A stretch of 64,000 bases of DNA, taken from assembly GCA_016934415.1 (NCBI GenBank), contig JAFGSW010000021.1:28719-92718 (forward strand), read 5' to 3'. This DNA is from Spirochaetales bacterium. Its GTDB lineage: Bacteria; Spirochaetota; Spirochaetia; SZUA-6; RPPD01. How positions within the stretch are numbered: position 1 is the first letter of the stretch; the number at the start of each line of letters is the position of its first letter. The notes beneath the pieces are model-generated. The model was given only the letters and a program-made list of their open reading frames with translations. It did no database searches and had not been told where the DNA came from. Below are positions 32,636-41,858 of the stretch, one piece after another. The position numbers and the translations under genes are program-made.

Positions 32636-35137
32636 CTAAAACGGATTGATGTCGACCGAGAATACGAGGTCGAGGCTGAATTGGTCGCTAAATTTGAGGG
32701 CGCCTTCTTCGGGCACTATCTGCCCATTTACTATTTTCCAGCGTTTGGCCAGATAGAGCCGCATGGGGATGCCGGGAATGACGAGCCGTAAACCCGTGCC
32801 CGCCGACCAGTAAAAATCCGAATCCTTCATGGCGGCGAAATCAGACGGTTCCTTCCAGAACCCGACGGCTTCAACGTAAAATATGGTCCACCAGAGCACC
32901 TCCTGGACGATGGGCATGCGCAATTCGATTTTATTGTCCCAGAGCACCTTGCCCCGCCAGCGCAGGTACCAGCCGCGGCCGACGAACATGCCGTCCACCC
33001 GGAAGAGATCGTCTTCCACGGTGACCTCGTTTTCACGGAAAAGGGGCGGCAGGATGAAGTTGATGTCGCTGTGAACGGCGAGGATGATCTTGAAGCTCCA
33101 TGCATCGCTCACCGGAATATCGAAAAACTTCAGGTAAGCTTCGCCCTCGGACGCGAGTCGTATATAGTGTCTGTCTCCCAAGAGGAAATCACCGATGAAC
33201 CCCACGTACTGCGAGAGGTAAAAACCCTTCTCCGGGTTTTGAGGAACGTCGGTTCCGTTGAGGAAAAGCGTCAAGCCGAGGCGGTTGATCAATATCCACC
33301 GGTTCCATTCATCGCGTAAGACGTTTGAAAACGGCCGGTCACTCGCCGGATCATAATAGATGTAGGAGAGCGTCGAAGAAGGCTCAATCCTGAATCCCAA
33401 CAAGCCAAGCGGCAAATCCAGGGAATAGCCTCCGGCCAGCCCCAGCCTGAACTCGACGTTGTGATACTCCATGGTATAATCCGCCGGAATGCCCTGGCCG
33501 CTGTCGAGAGCGTTTTGATAATCTTCCCAGCTGAGGAAGGGATCGGGGAACGCGTTCGGTTCATCGCCGTTGAACGTGGGACCGACCAGCCAATCGATCG
33601 GCACATTCTGGACGAGCTCGTGCTTGACGGAGAAATTAATGCCCCCGAGGATGCGTTGTCCGAACATCCAGTTGTTCTCGTAGGTGCCGGACAGACTCTG
33701 CTGGGTGGTCGTGAGATTGAGATTGGTGCCCGCGGTAACCCCCATCCCGAGAAAATTCTTATCCACCAAGTTGGCGTAGGCCGTGAAGGGGAAATCGCCG
33801 GGAACGATGCTTCCGCCGACCTCCAGGTTGGCGGTCGGCGTCTCCTCGACCGTGATGAGGATGTCGATCAATCCCTCTTCGATCCCCGGCGTCGGCTCGA
33901 ACACGAGGTTGCGGGAGAAGTACCCCGTCCGCATGAGGTTGATGTAGCCGCGCTGGATCTTGGCGCGGTTGAATACGTCGCCCTCCTCGAAGGGAAGCTC
34001 GCGCCGTATGACGGCCTCCCTGGTCTTGGTGTTGCCCTGGATGATGATACGGCCGATGTGCGAACGGTCGCCCTCCACGAAGGTGATTTCAAAGGAGATG
34101 ACTTTTTTCCCCTCGTCCACCTTTTCGTTCGAATTGATCTGCATGGTGACGTAGCCGTTGTCGTAATACAGGTTCACCACCTTCATGAAGTCTTCCTTGT
34201 ACTTTTTCTTGCTGAGGATGTCGCCCGTTTTCTGGCGGAACAGCGCGGCCAATTTTTCCGTGGAGAAAATGTTGTTGCCCTGGAATGTCGTCGCCCCGTA
34301 CGTATACTGGGCGCCTTCATTGATATAGACGGTGAGAATGATGTATTTTCGCTGTTCGGCCTCGTTCAGTTCGATCTGCTTGTCCACTTTTTCCACTTTC
34401 GCGAAATAGTAGCCGTGATCGGAATAATACGTTTCGATCGCGTCCGAGTCTTCCTTCAGCTTGTTCTCCTGGTAGTCGCTGTTGGCGAACAGGGCGGGCT
34501 CCTTGGTCTGCATGAGGCCCTTGAGAGTTCCTTCCGAGGCGAAGGTGTTTCCGGAAAACAGGATTTTTTTCACGGTCGTCTTCGGGCCTTCCGCGATGAC
34601 GAACGTCAGATCGACCATCCCGTCTATGTCATTGACCTTGTCGGTGTACGTGACGTCCGCGTCGAGGAAGCCTTTGTTCCGATAGAGCGCCTTGATCGCG
34701 TCGACGTCCATCTTTACCTTCGCTTCGCTCCAGACCGCCCGCTCCTTGATGAGAACGGCGTCACGCAGTTCCTTCTCCGACATATTGTTGTTCCCGCTGA
34801 ACTGGATCCGGGACACGAGCGGCCGTTCCTTGACCGTGAAACTGATGATGACCGATTTCTTTTCCGGATCGCCGGGGATGGCGTCGGCCTCAACGGTCTC
34901 GAAAAACTCGAGCGCGTAGAGCTTGTTCTGCATTTCCCAGTAGATGTCGTACGAAAATGGTTTGTTCCGGTACGGGGAGAGGAGCGTCAGCAATTCGCCT
35001 TCGGTCACCTGTTTCAGGCCTTGAAACTGGAAACCGACGACGGGTTTTCCCATGAACCAGGAGCTCTCTGGCTGCTGCGCCTGGAGGACGCCGACGGCGA
35101 GCCAGAACAAGAGGAGGGCGGCGGAGATACGCTTCAT
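32636..35137 (-). CDS. bamA: Outer membrane protein assembly factor BamA
   Basis: An 833-residue Omp85 protein. After a signal peptide (MKRISAALLLFWLAVGVLQAQ) come five POTRA domains (about 25-420; for example VVGFQFQGLKQVTEGELLTLL, VSRIQFSGNNNMSEKELRDAV, VKKILFSGNTFASEGTLKGLM, GATTFQGNNIFSTEKLAALF, IGRIIIQGNTKTREAVIRRELPFEEGDVFNRAKIQ). The C-terminal 16-stranded barrel follows, ending in the outer-membrane signal FSLDLVFSVDINPF with a final aromatic. It folds and inserts beta-barrel proteins. It is preceded by tamB and followed by skp on one operon. Confidence 0.97.
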   Translation of the reverse strand: MKRISAALLLFWLAVGVLQAQQPESSWFMGKPVVGFQFQGLKQVTEGELLTLLSPYRNKPFSYDIYWEMQNKLYALEFFETVEADAIPGDPEKKSVIISFTVKERPLVSRIQFSGNNNMSEKELRDAVLIKERAVWSEAKVKMDVDAIKALYRNKGFLDADVTYTDKVNDIDGMVDLTFVIAEGPKTTVKKILFSGNTFASEGTLKGLMQTKEPALFANSDYQENKLKEDSDAIETYYSDHGYYFAKVEKVDKQIELNEAEQRKYIILTVYINEGAQYTYGATTFQGNNIFSTEKLAALFRQKTGDILSKKKYKEDFMKVVNLYYDNGYVTMQINSNEKVDEGKKVISFEITFVEGDRSHIGRIIIQGNTKTREAVIRRELPFEEGDVFNRAKIQRGYINLMRTGYFSRNLVFEPTPGIEEGLIDILITVEETPTANLEVGGSIVPGDFPFTAYANLVDKNFLGMGVTAGTNLNLTTTQQSLSGTYENNWMFGQRILGGINFSVKHELVQNVPIDWLVGPTFNGDEPNAFPDPFLSWEDYQNALDSGQGIPADYTMEYHNVEFRLGLAGGYSLDLPLGLLGFRIEPSSTLSYIYYDPASDRPFSNVLRDEWNRWILINRLGLTLFLNGTDVPQNPEKGFYLSQYVGFIGDFLLGDRHYIRLASEGEAYLKFFDIPVSDAWSFKIILAVHSDINFILPPLFRENEVTVEDDLFRVDGMFVGRGWYLRWRGKVLWDNKIELRMPIVQEVLWWTIFYVEAVGFWKEPSDFAAMKDSDFYWSAGTGLRLVIPGIPMRLYLAKRWKIVNGQIVPEEGALKFSDQFSLDLVFSVDINPF

Positions 35138-35166
35138 ATGTAAGGGCTCCTTTTAGTGTACAAGTG

Positions 35167-38100
35167 TCAGAATGACATTCCCCATTTAAAGGTGATTTTA
35201 TTGTCCGGCAGGAAGAATGTCTCCCAGTGCTCTGGGGTGATAGACCATTTTATAGTGAGAAAAAAAGGCGTTGTCAACTCAAGGCTGAATTCCGATTCCA
35301 CGTTCACGTTGCCGAACGTCTGTCCCGCACCGGTCTCGGAGGAGCGCGTGAGATCGGTCCTGATTCTCACGATCGTCTCGAAGAACAGATTGTTCCTTTC
35401 GTCGAGGTACTTCTGAAAGCTTATCTCGGTGTTGTTAAGGTAGCGGCCCATGCTGATGGCCGTGTCCGGGGCGAGATTCTCCTCGGAATTGAACACCGTG
35501 TCGAGGATCAAATTGGTGATGAACTGCGTGCGGATGGAAAATCCGTCCAGGTTCAGAAGCCGCTTCATCTTCTGCTCGAGCGGATGGAGCAGGACGAGCT
35601 GGGTGAGGACGTCCCCCCCGATGTCGCTCACGATCGACGTCAGGTATTCGTCGCTGTTGCTTGCCGACGTATTCTGGATCACCCCGCCGAGGGCGAGGTA
35701 CCGCTCGGTGATGGGGAGGGGCGGGTCGGAATCGAAAACCGGGGCGAAATCCTTCAGGTGCTGATTGGGCACGCTCATGGTGATTTTCACGTCCTGGTCG
35801 TTGTACCGGACGATGCGTTCGGCCTTCAGGTTGAGGAGCGGATTGAAGTCGAGCTGGGTCTCCTTCAGGCTCAAGGAGCCCTCGCGGATCATGAAGCTCC
35901 TCTCGAAGTAATAGACGTCGCCCCCCTTGAAATTAATGTCGCCGTCGAGGGAAAACTCATCCTTAAGCTGGTTGTATTTGACGGTGATGCCGGCACCCGG
36001 TTCCGACACCATCCTCAGGATGGGGAATTCCCGGGCCGGCCAGTAAAATTCAACCTGCTTGCCGGTTTGGAGATCGAGATCGACGACCAGGTTGGAATCC
36101 GACGCTTCGGCGTTTTTTCCCGGCTTCGAACTGCCCAACACGACGTCGGATTTTTGGACAAACAGCGACCCGTCGATGGAAACCCCCGATTGGTCCGCCG
36201 TCAGGATGAGCGCGGGAGTGGTGACATATCCGTCGAAGGCGAGGATGTCCAGCGGCAGCGTCAGATGCGCGCCCAGCGGATCGTCGATCGCAAAGCGGGT
36301 CGTCAGGCGGGAGATATTCCAATGGTCTACAATCATCTCGGCGAACACCGAGACGGGGCAATTCCCCACTTTCGTGTCGGCTTGGCGGAAGACCGCCTTT
36401 TTCTCATTGATCTCAAGGACGCTGGAAAGCGGTCCGACCGGATCGGCGAGGGCGAGAGACGAGGCGGCCATGCCGTCGACCGTGAGGACGCCGAAAAAAT
36501 CAGGATCAACCGCCGGGCCCGAGATGGTGAGATTGCCGCGCGCGATCCCGTCTCGAATCACGAAAAACGGGGTATTGACGAGCTCGTTGATCGCGGGAAG
36601 AAGAAGCACCACGCCGTCCGCGCGAGCCTCGATCCTGTTGTCCGCCAGCCTGCCTTCAAAGTGGCCCTGGAGCGGAAACGGTGCGGCAAGATCAAAATGG
36701 AACGCGCCGTCTCGCTTCATCTGGCCCATGAGCACTTCATCGGGGCCGCCGGAGACGTTGAAACCGTTATGGTCCAAGAAGAATCTGAGACTCCACTCGT
36801 GAAGTTCGCCTTCCTTGGCGTCGCGATTGACGACCGAGAAAGCCCCATGCACGTTTTTATCCAGGATGGCGGCGAGCGGCTCGTTTGTCCTGAAATCAGC
36901 GATATATGTCTGCAGAGAGACATCGGCGCGGACCGGGTGATTGCCGGCGCTCACGGAAGCGCGTAAATTCAAGGTGCCGGCGCGAAGGTCGAACGTGCCG
37001 TCACCGGATAAGACCGTAAGAGTACGGGCGTATGACCCTTCGAGCGATTTCAGCGTGATCCCGTCTTCTCGGAGTGAAACGTCCGCCTTCAGCGTCACCG
37101 GTTCGCCGTTCAGTCGCCCGTTGCCGAGCGCGGCGGATAGGTCGACGGCGGGAGCGGACAAGGGGCCGTGCAGGGTGAGTACGCCGCTCGCATTGCCGTG
37201 GAGCGCAAGATCGCCCCAATGCTCCAGGGGGCTGTTCTTGAAATAGAGCGTGAGATCGCCGCTGCCCGGCGACAGGTTCGCGACGGCAGTGTAATTCTCC
37301 ACCCGGTTCTCATCCTCGAGGTAGAGCCAGCCGTCGGCACGCGGTTCGGGGGATAAGCGCAGGTCGAAGCTGCCGTTTCCCGAAAGCGAGGAAATTTTAT
37401 CGCGATACGACAATTCCGCGATCTGCATTCTGCCGCCCGAAAGCGAGAACCGAATGTCGGCCGAGGCATTCTCCATCCCGGGAATGAGCCTGGGAATCCC
37501 CGTGACGAACGTCCGGCGTGAAACAAGCGCGAGGTCCCCGGACGGCGAGAGGGTGCCGATCCAATCGAGGGTGGCGAACACCTTGTGCCCCGGCAGCGGC
37601 ACGGGAAGGGAGGCAACGCGCAGGGCCAGATACTGCCCGCCGGCCGATTGCGGCACGAGCATGAGGGAGAAGCCGTACGAGCCGCTCATCATGATCCCGG
37701 CACCGGGAATGTAGCGGCCGTCGAACGCGTATTTCTCCTTGTTGACGGAGACGCCGGCGGTGAAATCGAATCCCGCCTTCTTGCGCCAGCGGAAATCGAT
37801 GTCGCCCGCGAGCGCGTATCCGGCCCACGATCCGCGCAACGGCGAGATTTTCAATTCGTCGTCGCTCGCCTCGACGTCGAAAGCGAGACGGTTGGTTGAA
37901 TTCCGAACATCCTTGACCGAGATGTCCGGCGCCGTGAAACGGTAGGAATTGAAATCGGTGGAAAATGAAAAAGGCGCGCTCCACAGCACCGTCTGCAGGT
38001 CGCGATCGAGCGTTTCCGAAAAACGATCCGCCTTGGTGAAGGCCCGGTACGGGAAATTGAGAGGCACCGAGGTGAACGCCCCGTCGATCGCCAGCCGATA

Positions 38101-39528
38101 CCCGCGTTCGTACGTCAGGCTGCCGTCGAGGGTGATGGAATTGTCGCTCACCGGCAGATCCAGGGCCGATGCGACGGCGAAGCGCAGTTCACCCTGACGG
38201 GGGAACACGTCGAGGATGAACGACCGGAAGCCGGCCGAGCCGATTCTCACTTTTTCGCCGGTCAAGGTGACCGAGTTGTCGCTCCGCTCGACGGTGAGAT
38301 CGGCATTGAGGTCCTCGCCGATGGCCGTTTTTACGTCGGTCAGCCTGAGCCTGCCCTCCGGGAGGATCGTTTTATAGATGACGTCGCCCGAGAACTCGAT
38401 CCGGCCGACGGCCGAGGAGATCGTGACGGGATCGAATTCGATCCTGTCTTCCGTGCCCCTGATCCGCGAATGGAGGCGCACGGCGACCGGAGAGACGCTT
38501 TCGGACAGGAGTCCGTCTAATGTCAGGGAAAAGTCGAGATCATTGCGCGGCACCTCATAGCGGAGGGAACCGTCGGCCGAAATGCGGGAAGAGAGCACCG
38601 GACGGAGGTCATGCAGCTTGTCCGTGAAGGCGATAAGATTCTGCGGCGCCAGGTCTTCGGCCAGAAAACTGGCGGACAGCACCTCGCGGTCGAGCGAGTA
38701 CCTGACCGACAGGTCGAGCGGCGACCGATCCTGGACCTTGGTGATATCGAGCGTTCTGTCCTTCAGACCGATGTGAAACTGCTGCTCCTTGAGAATGACG
38801 TCGCCCGCCTTGAACGATTCCACCCGGAAATCGGCGTCGAGCAGCGAAAAATCCTTGGTGACCCTGCCCTGCATGTCCAGGTTCGTGGTGAGGTCGGGCC
38901 CGCGAGCCGCGACCGCCGTACCGGCCTCGCCGCGAGCGTGGAAAACGAAACGCAGAAACGAATCCTCCGTTTGCACGGAGGCGAAGAGATTGCGGAAGGC
39001 GTATTTGGCCTCGCCGTCCGTGTAGACGAGACTGACATTGCGTCCGGAAAGGGAAAATCTGTTCGAAAGCCGATATTCCTGGTTTGAATCGCCGAAGATG
39101 CTCTCGAGGAAAACGATGAGGGCGCTGTCTTTTTTTGCGTCGAAGGCGGCCTGCCCGTCTTCGATTTCGATTGTGACGATCGCCCGGAGCTTGTCGCGCT
39201 CGAAAAAAAGCGACAATAGGTCGTAATGCAGCCTGATTTTTTTTACCGCCAGTATCACGCGTTTCTCTGCGTCGCATGAGGAGATCGTGAGATCTCGAAT
39301 TTCTATGGATTGGAAGAACGCGGGCGAAATCCTGCGATACGCAATATCGTACCCTGTGCGCTCACGAAATGATGCGAGTATATCTTCACGAAATGACCCC
39401 ATGGCGAGATGGGCGGCGCTGAACAACGCCACCATGCCTACGGCCAGCACTGTGAAGAGCGCGAGCGCGGAGAAAAGCACCTTTCCTTGAGCGGGCCGCG
39501 GCTTCGCCGTCCCGGCCTCACGTTTCAT
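35167..39528 (-). CDS. tamB: TamB / AsmA-like intermembrane transport protein
   Basis: About 1453 residues. The start ATG 39528 is preferred (AAGGGA upstream) over the track's 39603. One N-terminal membrane helix (VLFSALALFTVLAVGMVALFSA) is followed by a very long repetitive beta-strand region, then a C-terminal TamB domain (DDF490 type: ITERYLALGGVIQN ... IGGDVLTQLVLLHPLEQKMKRLLNLDGFSIRTQFITNLI ... SEFSLELTTPFFLTIKWSITPEHW). TamB-like proteins form a hydrophobic groove bridging inner and outer membranes and move phospholipids or help assemble outer-membrane proteins. The gene directly precedes bamA, a common pairing (often tamA/bamA). DDF490 is the older family name DUF490. Confidence 0.93.
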   Translation of the reverse strand: MKREAGTAKPRPAQGKVLFSALALFTVLAVGMVALFSAAHLAMGSFREDILASFRERTGYDIAYRRISPAFFQSIEIRDLTISSCDAEKRVILAVKKIRLHYDLLSLFFERDKLRAIVTIEIEDGQAAFDAKKDSALIVFLESIFGDSNQEYRLSNRFSLSGRNVSLVYTDGEAKYAFRNLFASVQTEDSFLRFVFHARGEAGTAVAARGPDLTTNLDMQGRVTKDFSLLDADFRVESFKAGDVILKEQQFHIGLKDRTLDITKVQDRSPLDLSVRYSLDREVLSASFLAEDLAPQNLIAFTDKLHDLRPVLSSRISADGSLRYEVPRNDLDFSLTLDGLLSESVSPVAVRLHSRIRGTEDRIEFDPVTISSAVGRIEFSGDVIYKTILPEGRLRLTDVKTAIGEDLNADLTVERSDNSVTLTGEKVRIGSAGFRSFILDVFPRQGELRFAVASALDLPVSDNSITLDGSLTYERGYRLAIDGAFTSVPLNFPYRAFTKADRFSETLDRDLQTVLWSAPFSFSTDFNSYRFTAPDISVKDVRNSTNRLAFDVEASDDELKISPLRGSWAGYALAGDIDFRWRKKAGFDFTAGVSVNKEKYAFDGRYIPGAGIMMSGSYGFSLMLVPQSAGGQYLALRVASLPVPLPGHKVFATLDWIGTLSPSGDLALVSRRTFVTGIPRLIPGMENASADIRFSLSGGRMQIAELSYRDKISSLSGNGSFDLRLSPEPRADGWLYLEDENRVENYTAVANLSPGSGDLTLYFKNSPLEHWGDLALHGNASGVLTLHGPLSAPAVDLSAALGNGRLNGEPVTLKADVSLREDGITLKSLEGSYARTLTVLSGDGTFDLRAGTLNLRASVSAGNHPVRADVSLQTYIADFRTNEPLAAILDKNVHGAFSVVNRDAKEGELHEWSLRFFLDHNGFNVSGGPDEVLMGQMKRDGAFHFDLAAPFPLQGHFEGRLADNRIEARADGVVLLLPAINELVNTPFFVIRDGIARGNLTISGPAVDPDFFGVLTVDGMAASSLALADPVGPLSSVLEINEKKAVFRQADTKVGNCPVSVFAEMIVDHWNISRLTTRFAIDDPLGAHLTLPLDILAFDGYVTTPALILTADQSGVSIDGSLFVQKSDVVLGSSKPGKNAEASDSNLVVDLDLQTGKQVEFYWPAREFPILRMVSEPGAGITVKYNQLKDEFSLDGDINFKGGDVYYFERSFMIREGSLSLKETQLDFNPLLNLKAERIVRYNDQDVKITMSVPNQHLKDFAPVFDSDPPLPITERYLALGGVIQNTSASNSDEYLTSIVSDIGGDVLTQLVLLHPLEQKMKRLLNLDGFSIRTQFITNLILDTVFNSEENLAPDTAISMGRYLNNTEISFQKYLDERNNLFFETIVRIRTDLTRSSETGAGQTFGNVNVESEFSLELTTPFFLTIKWSITPEHWETFFLPDNKITFKWGMSF

Positions 39529-39687
39529 CACGTCTTTTTCCCTTATTGTCCCGGGTCCTCCCCGGCGACGGTTCTCCGTATGATTCCCGGAGTCTCCCCG
39601 CACCGCCTTCCGTTTTCGGCGTCACCGGGCGGAAAAGGCGGCTGGGCGGCTCCTCTATTGAATTAATATATCATACCCCGTCTCAAA

Positions 39688-39716
39688 TTTATAGTATATC
39701 GCATCGGTGAATGCAA
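39688..39716 (-). promoter_or_regulatory. Promoter of the tamB-bamA-skp operon
   Basis: On the minus strand TTGCAT (39711-39716), 17 bp, TATAAA (39688-39693), with a leader of about 150 bases to tamB. The rest of the 39529-39893 gap contains no gene; a GC-rich stretch with repeated GGCGGGGTTGCCG lies at 39829-39860. Confidence 0.55.
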
Positions 39717-39893
39717 AAATAAAAACCTGATGACAACCGCAATCTTCCCCGCCTTGTCGACGACCGGATTCCATCAATAAATGATCCGAAACGGCCAATC
39801 GTTACAAAAAAGCGGGAAAAACGCGGGCGGGGTTGCCGCCAACAGGCGGGGTTGCCGGACGTTTGCGCGCGTGATATTGTGACGCCATACGAC

Positions 39894-40535
39894 ATGGAAA
39901 CGAATCCGCAGCCCGTGCTTGAAAATTTCATCGTTCTTGAGGGGCTCGACGGGGCGGGCACCACCACCCAACTCACCCTCCTTGACCGGCTTCTCGGTGA
40001 AAAAGGAGTGCCGCACGAAGCGACCTTCGAGCCGACCGACGGTCCTGTGGGTGCATTCATCCGTTCGGTTCTCAAGAAGGAAAAAACCGTCCGGCCCGAG
40101 ACACTCGCGTATCTATTCGCCGCGGACCGCGAGGAACACGTTTCAAGCCCGACGCGCGGCATCCGGGCCGCGCTCGCGTCCGGCAAGCTCGTGCTGTGCG
40201 ACCGCTATCTGTTTTCGAGCCTCGCCTATCAATCGGTGTCGTCTGGTTTCGATTTCGTGCGCGGCCTCAACGAGCGGTTTCCGCTCCCCTCGCTTCTGGT
40301 GTACCTCGACACGCCCGTCTCGGTCTGCGCCGAACGGAGAAGCCGGAGGAGCGGGACGGAGCTCTTCGAACGGGACGATTTCCAGGAGCGGGTGGCGCGC
40401 TCGTATGAGCGGGCGTTCGGCTTGTACGCGCATTCGCCCATGCGCCTGGAGCGCATCGACGGGACGTATGCCGCAGAAAAAATCCGCGACCGGATATGGA
40501 ATCTCCTCGCTTCCCTGCCGATAGTGAAAAGGTGA
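39894..40535 (+). CDS. tmk: Thymidylate kinase with altered P-loop
   Basis: Phosphorylates dTMP to dTDP. About 213 residues from ATG 39894; the track's TTG at 39852 is less likely. The P-loop reads EGLDGAGTTTQ, where nearly all thymidylate kinases have GAGKT/ST, so the phosphate-binding lysine is replaced by Thr. The rest is canonical: FEPTDGPVGAFIR (DRX-like region), CDRYLFSSLAYQ (Asp-Arg-Tyr motif) and the LID region AERRSRRSGTELFE. The enzyme may use an arginine of the LID instead of the lysine, or may be a spirochaete-type variant. The next gene starts within its stop codon (GTGA overlap). No clear Shine-Dalgarno is seen. Confidence 0.9.
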   Translation: METNPQPVLENFIVLEGLDGAGTTTQLTLLDRLLGEKGVPHEATFEPTDGPVGAFIRSVLKKEKTVRPETLAYLFAADREEHVSSPTRGIRAALASGKLVLCDRYLFSSLAYQSVSSGFDFVRGLNERFPLPSLLVYLDTPVSVCAERRSRRSGTELFERDDFQERVARSYERAFGLYAHSPMRLERIDGTYAAEKIRDRIWNLLASLPIVKR

Positions 40536-41131
40536 AGAAATTTTCCCCCCTTGCCGCATCCGTTTTCCTCGCCATTGTCCTCGCTGCGCCGGTATCGGCC
40601 GACCGCATTCTTTATGCCGAGCAGTACTACCGTCTGTACCACCAGCATTTCTACCAGTACCCCGACGATTCCCTGGAAAACATTTTTTACCTGCAGCGGG
40701 CCCTTCATTCGGATTTCGCCAACCCCTTGTACGCCATCGCCCGGGTGAAGGACAAGAACGAGTACAGGCGTTACATGGATCTTTTTCGCATGCACGTCAA
40801 CTTGAAGATCATCGAGCAATACCTTCACATCGCGGCCAAATTCGACAAGTTTGAGGTGTATTTCTTCAATAAAGAGGGCCCCTGGAAGAACGCCATCCTC
40901 GACAGCCTCAATACCGCCGAATGGGCCTATCGCACCGCCCTCACCTTCTGGGATGAGGCGCAGCGCTGGTCCCGCGAGGCCTTTACCCGCCGCGGAGTGC
41001 ACCTGCCCGAGATACAGATGTGGGAAGACGAAAATCTTCGCATCGAAATCCGTGACCTCGACTACCGTCGCATCATCGAAGGGCACCTGGCGCGCCTGGC
41101 CCGGACCAGAGCGTACCTGGCCTCTCCATAA
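40532..41131 (+). CDS. Exported protein of unknown function coupled to tmk
   Basis: The start is taken as GTG 40532, which overlaps the tmk stop in GTGA; the track's ATG at 40496 lies inside tmk. This gives 199 residues: a signal peptide (VKKFSPLAASVFLAIVLAAPVSA) and then an aromatic-rich helical domain (ILYAEQYYRLYHQHFYQYPDDSLENIFYLQRALHSDFANPLYAIA; YMDLFRMHVNLKIIEQYLHIAAKFDKFEVYFFNKEGPWKNAILDSLNTAEWAYR). Three to four TPR-like helical hairpins seem likely, so a periplasmic docking protein is inferred. I do not know a named family. It is followed by a repeat element and then an STAS gene. Confidence 0.8.
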   Translation: MKKFSPLAASVFLAIVLAAPVSADRILYAEQYYRLYHQHFYQYPDDSLENIFYLQRALHSDFANPLYAIARVKDKNEYRRYMDLFRMHVNLKIIEQYLHIAAKFDKFEVYFFNKEGPWKNAILDSLNTAEWAYRTALTFWDEAQRWSREAFTRRGVHLPEIQMWEDENLRIEIRDLDYRRIIEGHLARLARTRAYLASP

Positions 41132-41186
41132 AATTGAACGCTGAAACTGATATACGATTATGAAACTTCACTCCCACAATAGAAAA

Positions 41187-41369
41187 GGACACGAAGCTCA
41201 CGAAGAGGACGATGCACACGAAGAAGGAAAAGCAAAGGATAAAAACATATGGCGCATTCAATTTCAATGGAACTGACAATGCAATAGATGCCTTTTTCCT
41301 TTTTCACTCCTTCGTGCTTTTCATTTTCTTCGTGTGCTCGATCGAGAGTACGTTGCGAAATTCGTGTCC
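41187..41369. repeat. CACGAAG inverted-repeat element (copy G)
   Basis: Terminal 9-bp inverted repeat GGACACGAA (41187-41195) / TTCGTGTCC (41361-41369). An inner pair is CACACGAAGAAG (41216-41227) / CTTCGTGTG near 41328-41336. The units (CACGAAG iterated on the left, CTTCGTG on the right) follow the same architecture as the CACGGAT elements but with a different 7-mer. It fills most of the 387-bp gap 41132-41518, which has no gene. Confidence 0.75.
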
Positions 41370-41518
41370 TCTCTTGGCAAAAAAAAGACATGTCCAAAAA
41401 CTCTTGTCCCGCACCATACGGCTATCCTCTGCTCAATCATGGAAGGGGATTGAAAATAACCCTCAAATAGAGTATCATCCGTTTTTCGGTATTTAAAATT
41501 CATCGATCTGGAGCAAAT

Positions 41519-41839
41519 ATGATTATTAAAAAAACCACGTCCGGGGATAACACCATCCTGGTGGAAATCGAAGGATCGCTCTCCGGCGACGAATCGGTGC
41601 ACGAGCTTGAAAACCTGCTCGCCGAGCTTGAAAAGAGCGCTCAACGCCATATCACGCTCAATTTTCTCAAAGTGCCCGCCATCAACTCCGCGAATCTGGG
41701 AAAACTCTTTTTATTTTTCAATAAGATACGCACCGAAGGCAGGACGCTCAGGATCAAGGGCTGCAGCGACACCCTCTATAAAACGTTCCAGCTGATCGAG
41801 ATGGAGAATCATATCCCCTACGAACGCGAGGCGCCCTGA
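41519..41839 (+). CDS. STAS-domain protein, orphan
   Basis: A 106-residue single STAS domain: IIKKTTSGDNTILVEIEGSLSGDESVHELENLL, then HITLNFLKVPAINSANLGKLFLFFNKIR and LRIKGCSDTLYKTFQLIEMENHIPY. The position of the usual phosphorylated Ser (DSSG) reads NSANLG, so regulation by a Ser/Thr kinase may differ. GGAG lies before the ATG. No kinase, phosphatase or sigma factor gene is adjacent. STAS proteins can also bind nucleotides or act in larger stressosome-like complexes. It is convergent with the methyltransferase, 19 bp away. Confidence 0.85.
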   Translation: MIIKKTTSGDNTILVEIEGSLSGDESVHELENLLAELEKSAQRHITLNFLKVPAINSANLGKLFLFFNKIRTEGRTLRIKGCSDTLYKTFQLIEMENHIPYEREAP

Positions 41840-41858
41840 GGGGGATCCAGCCGATCCG

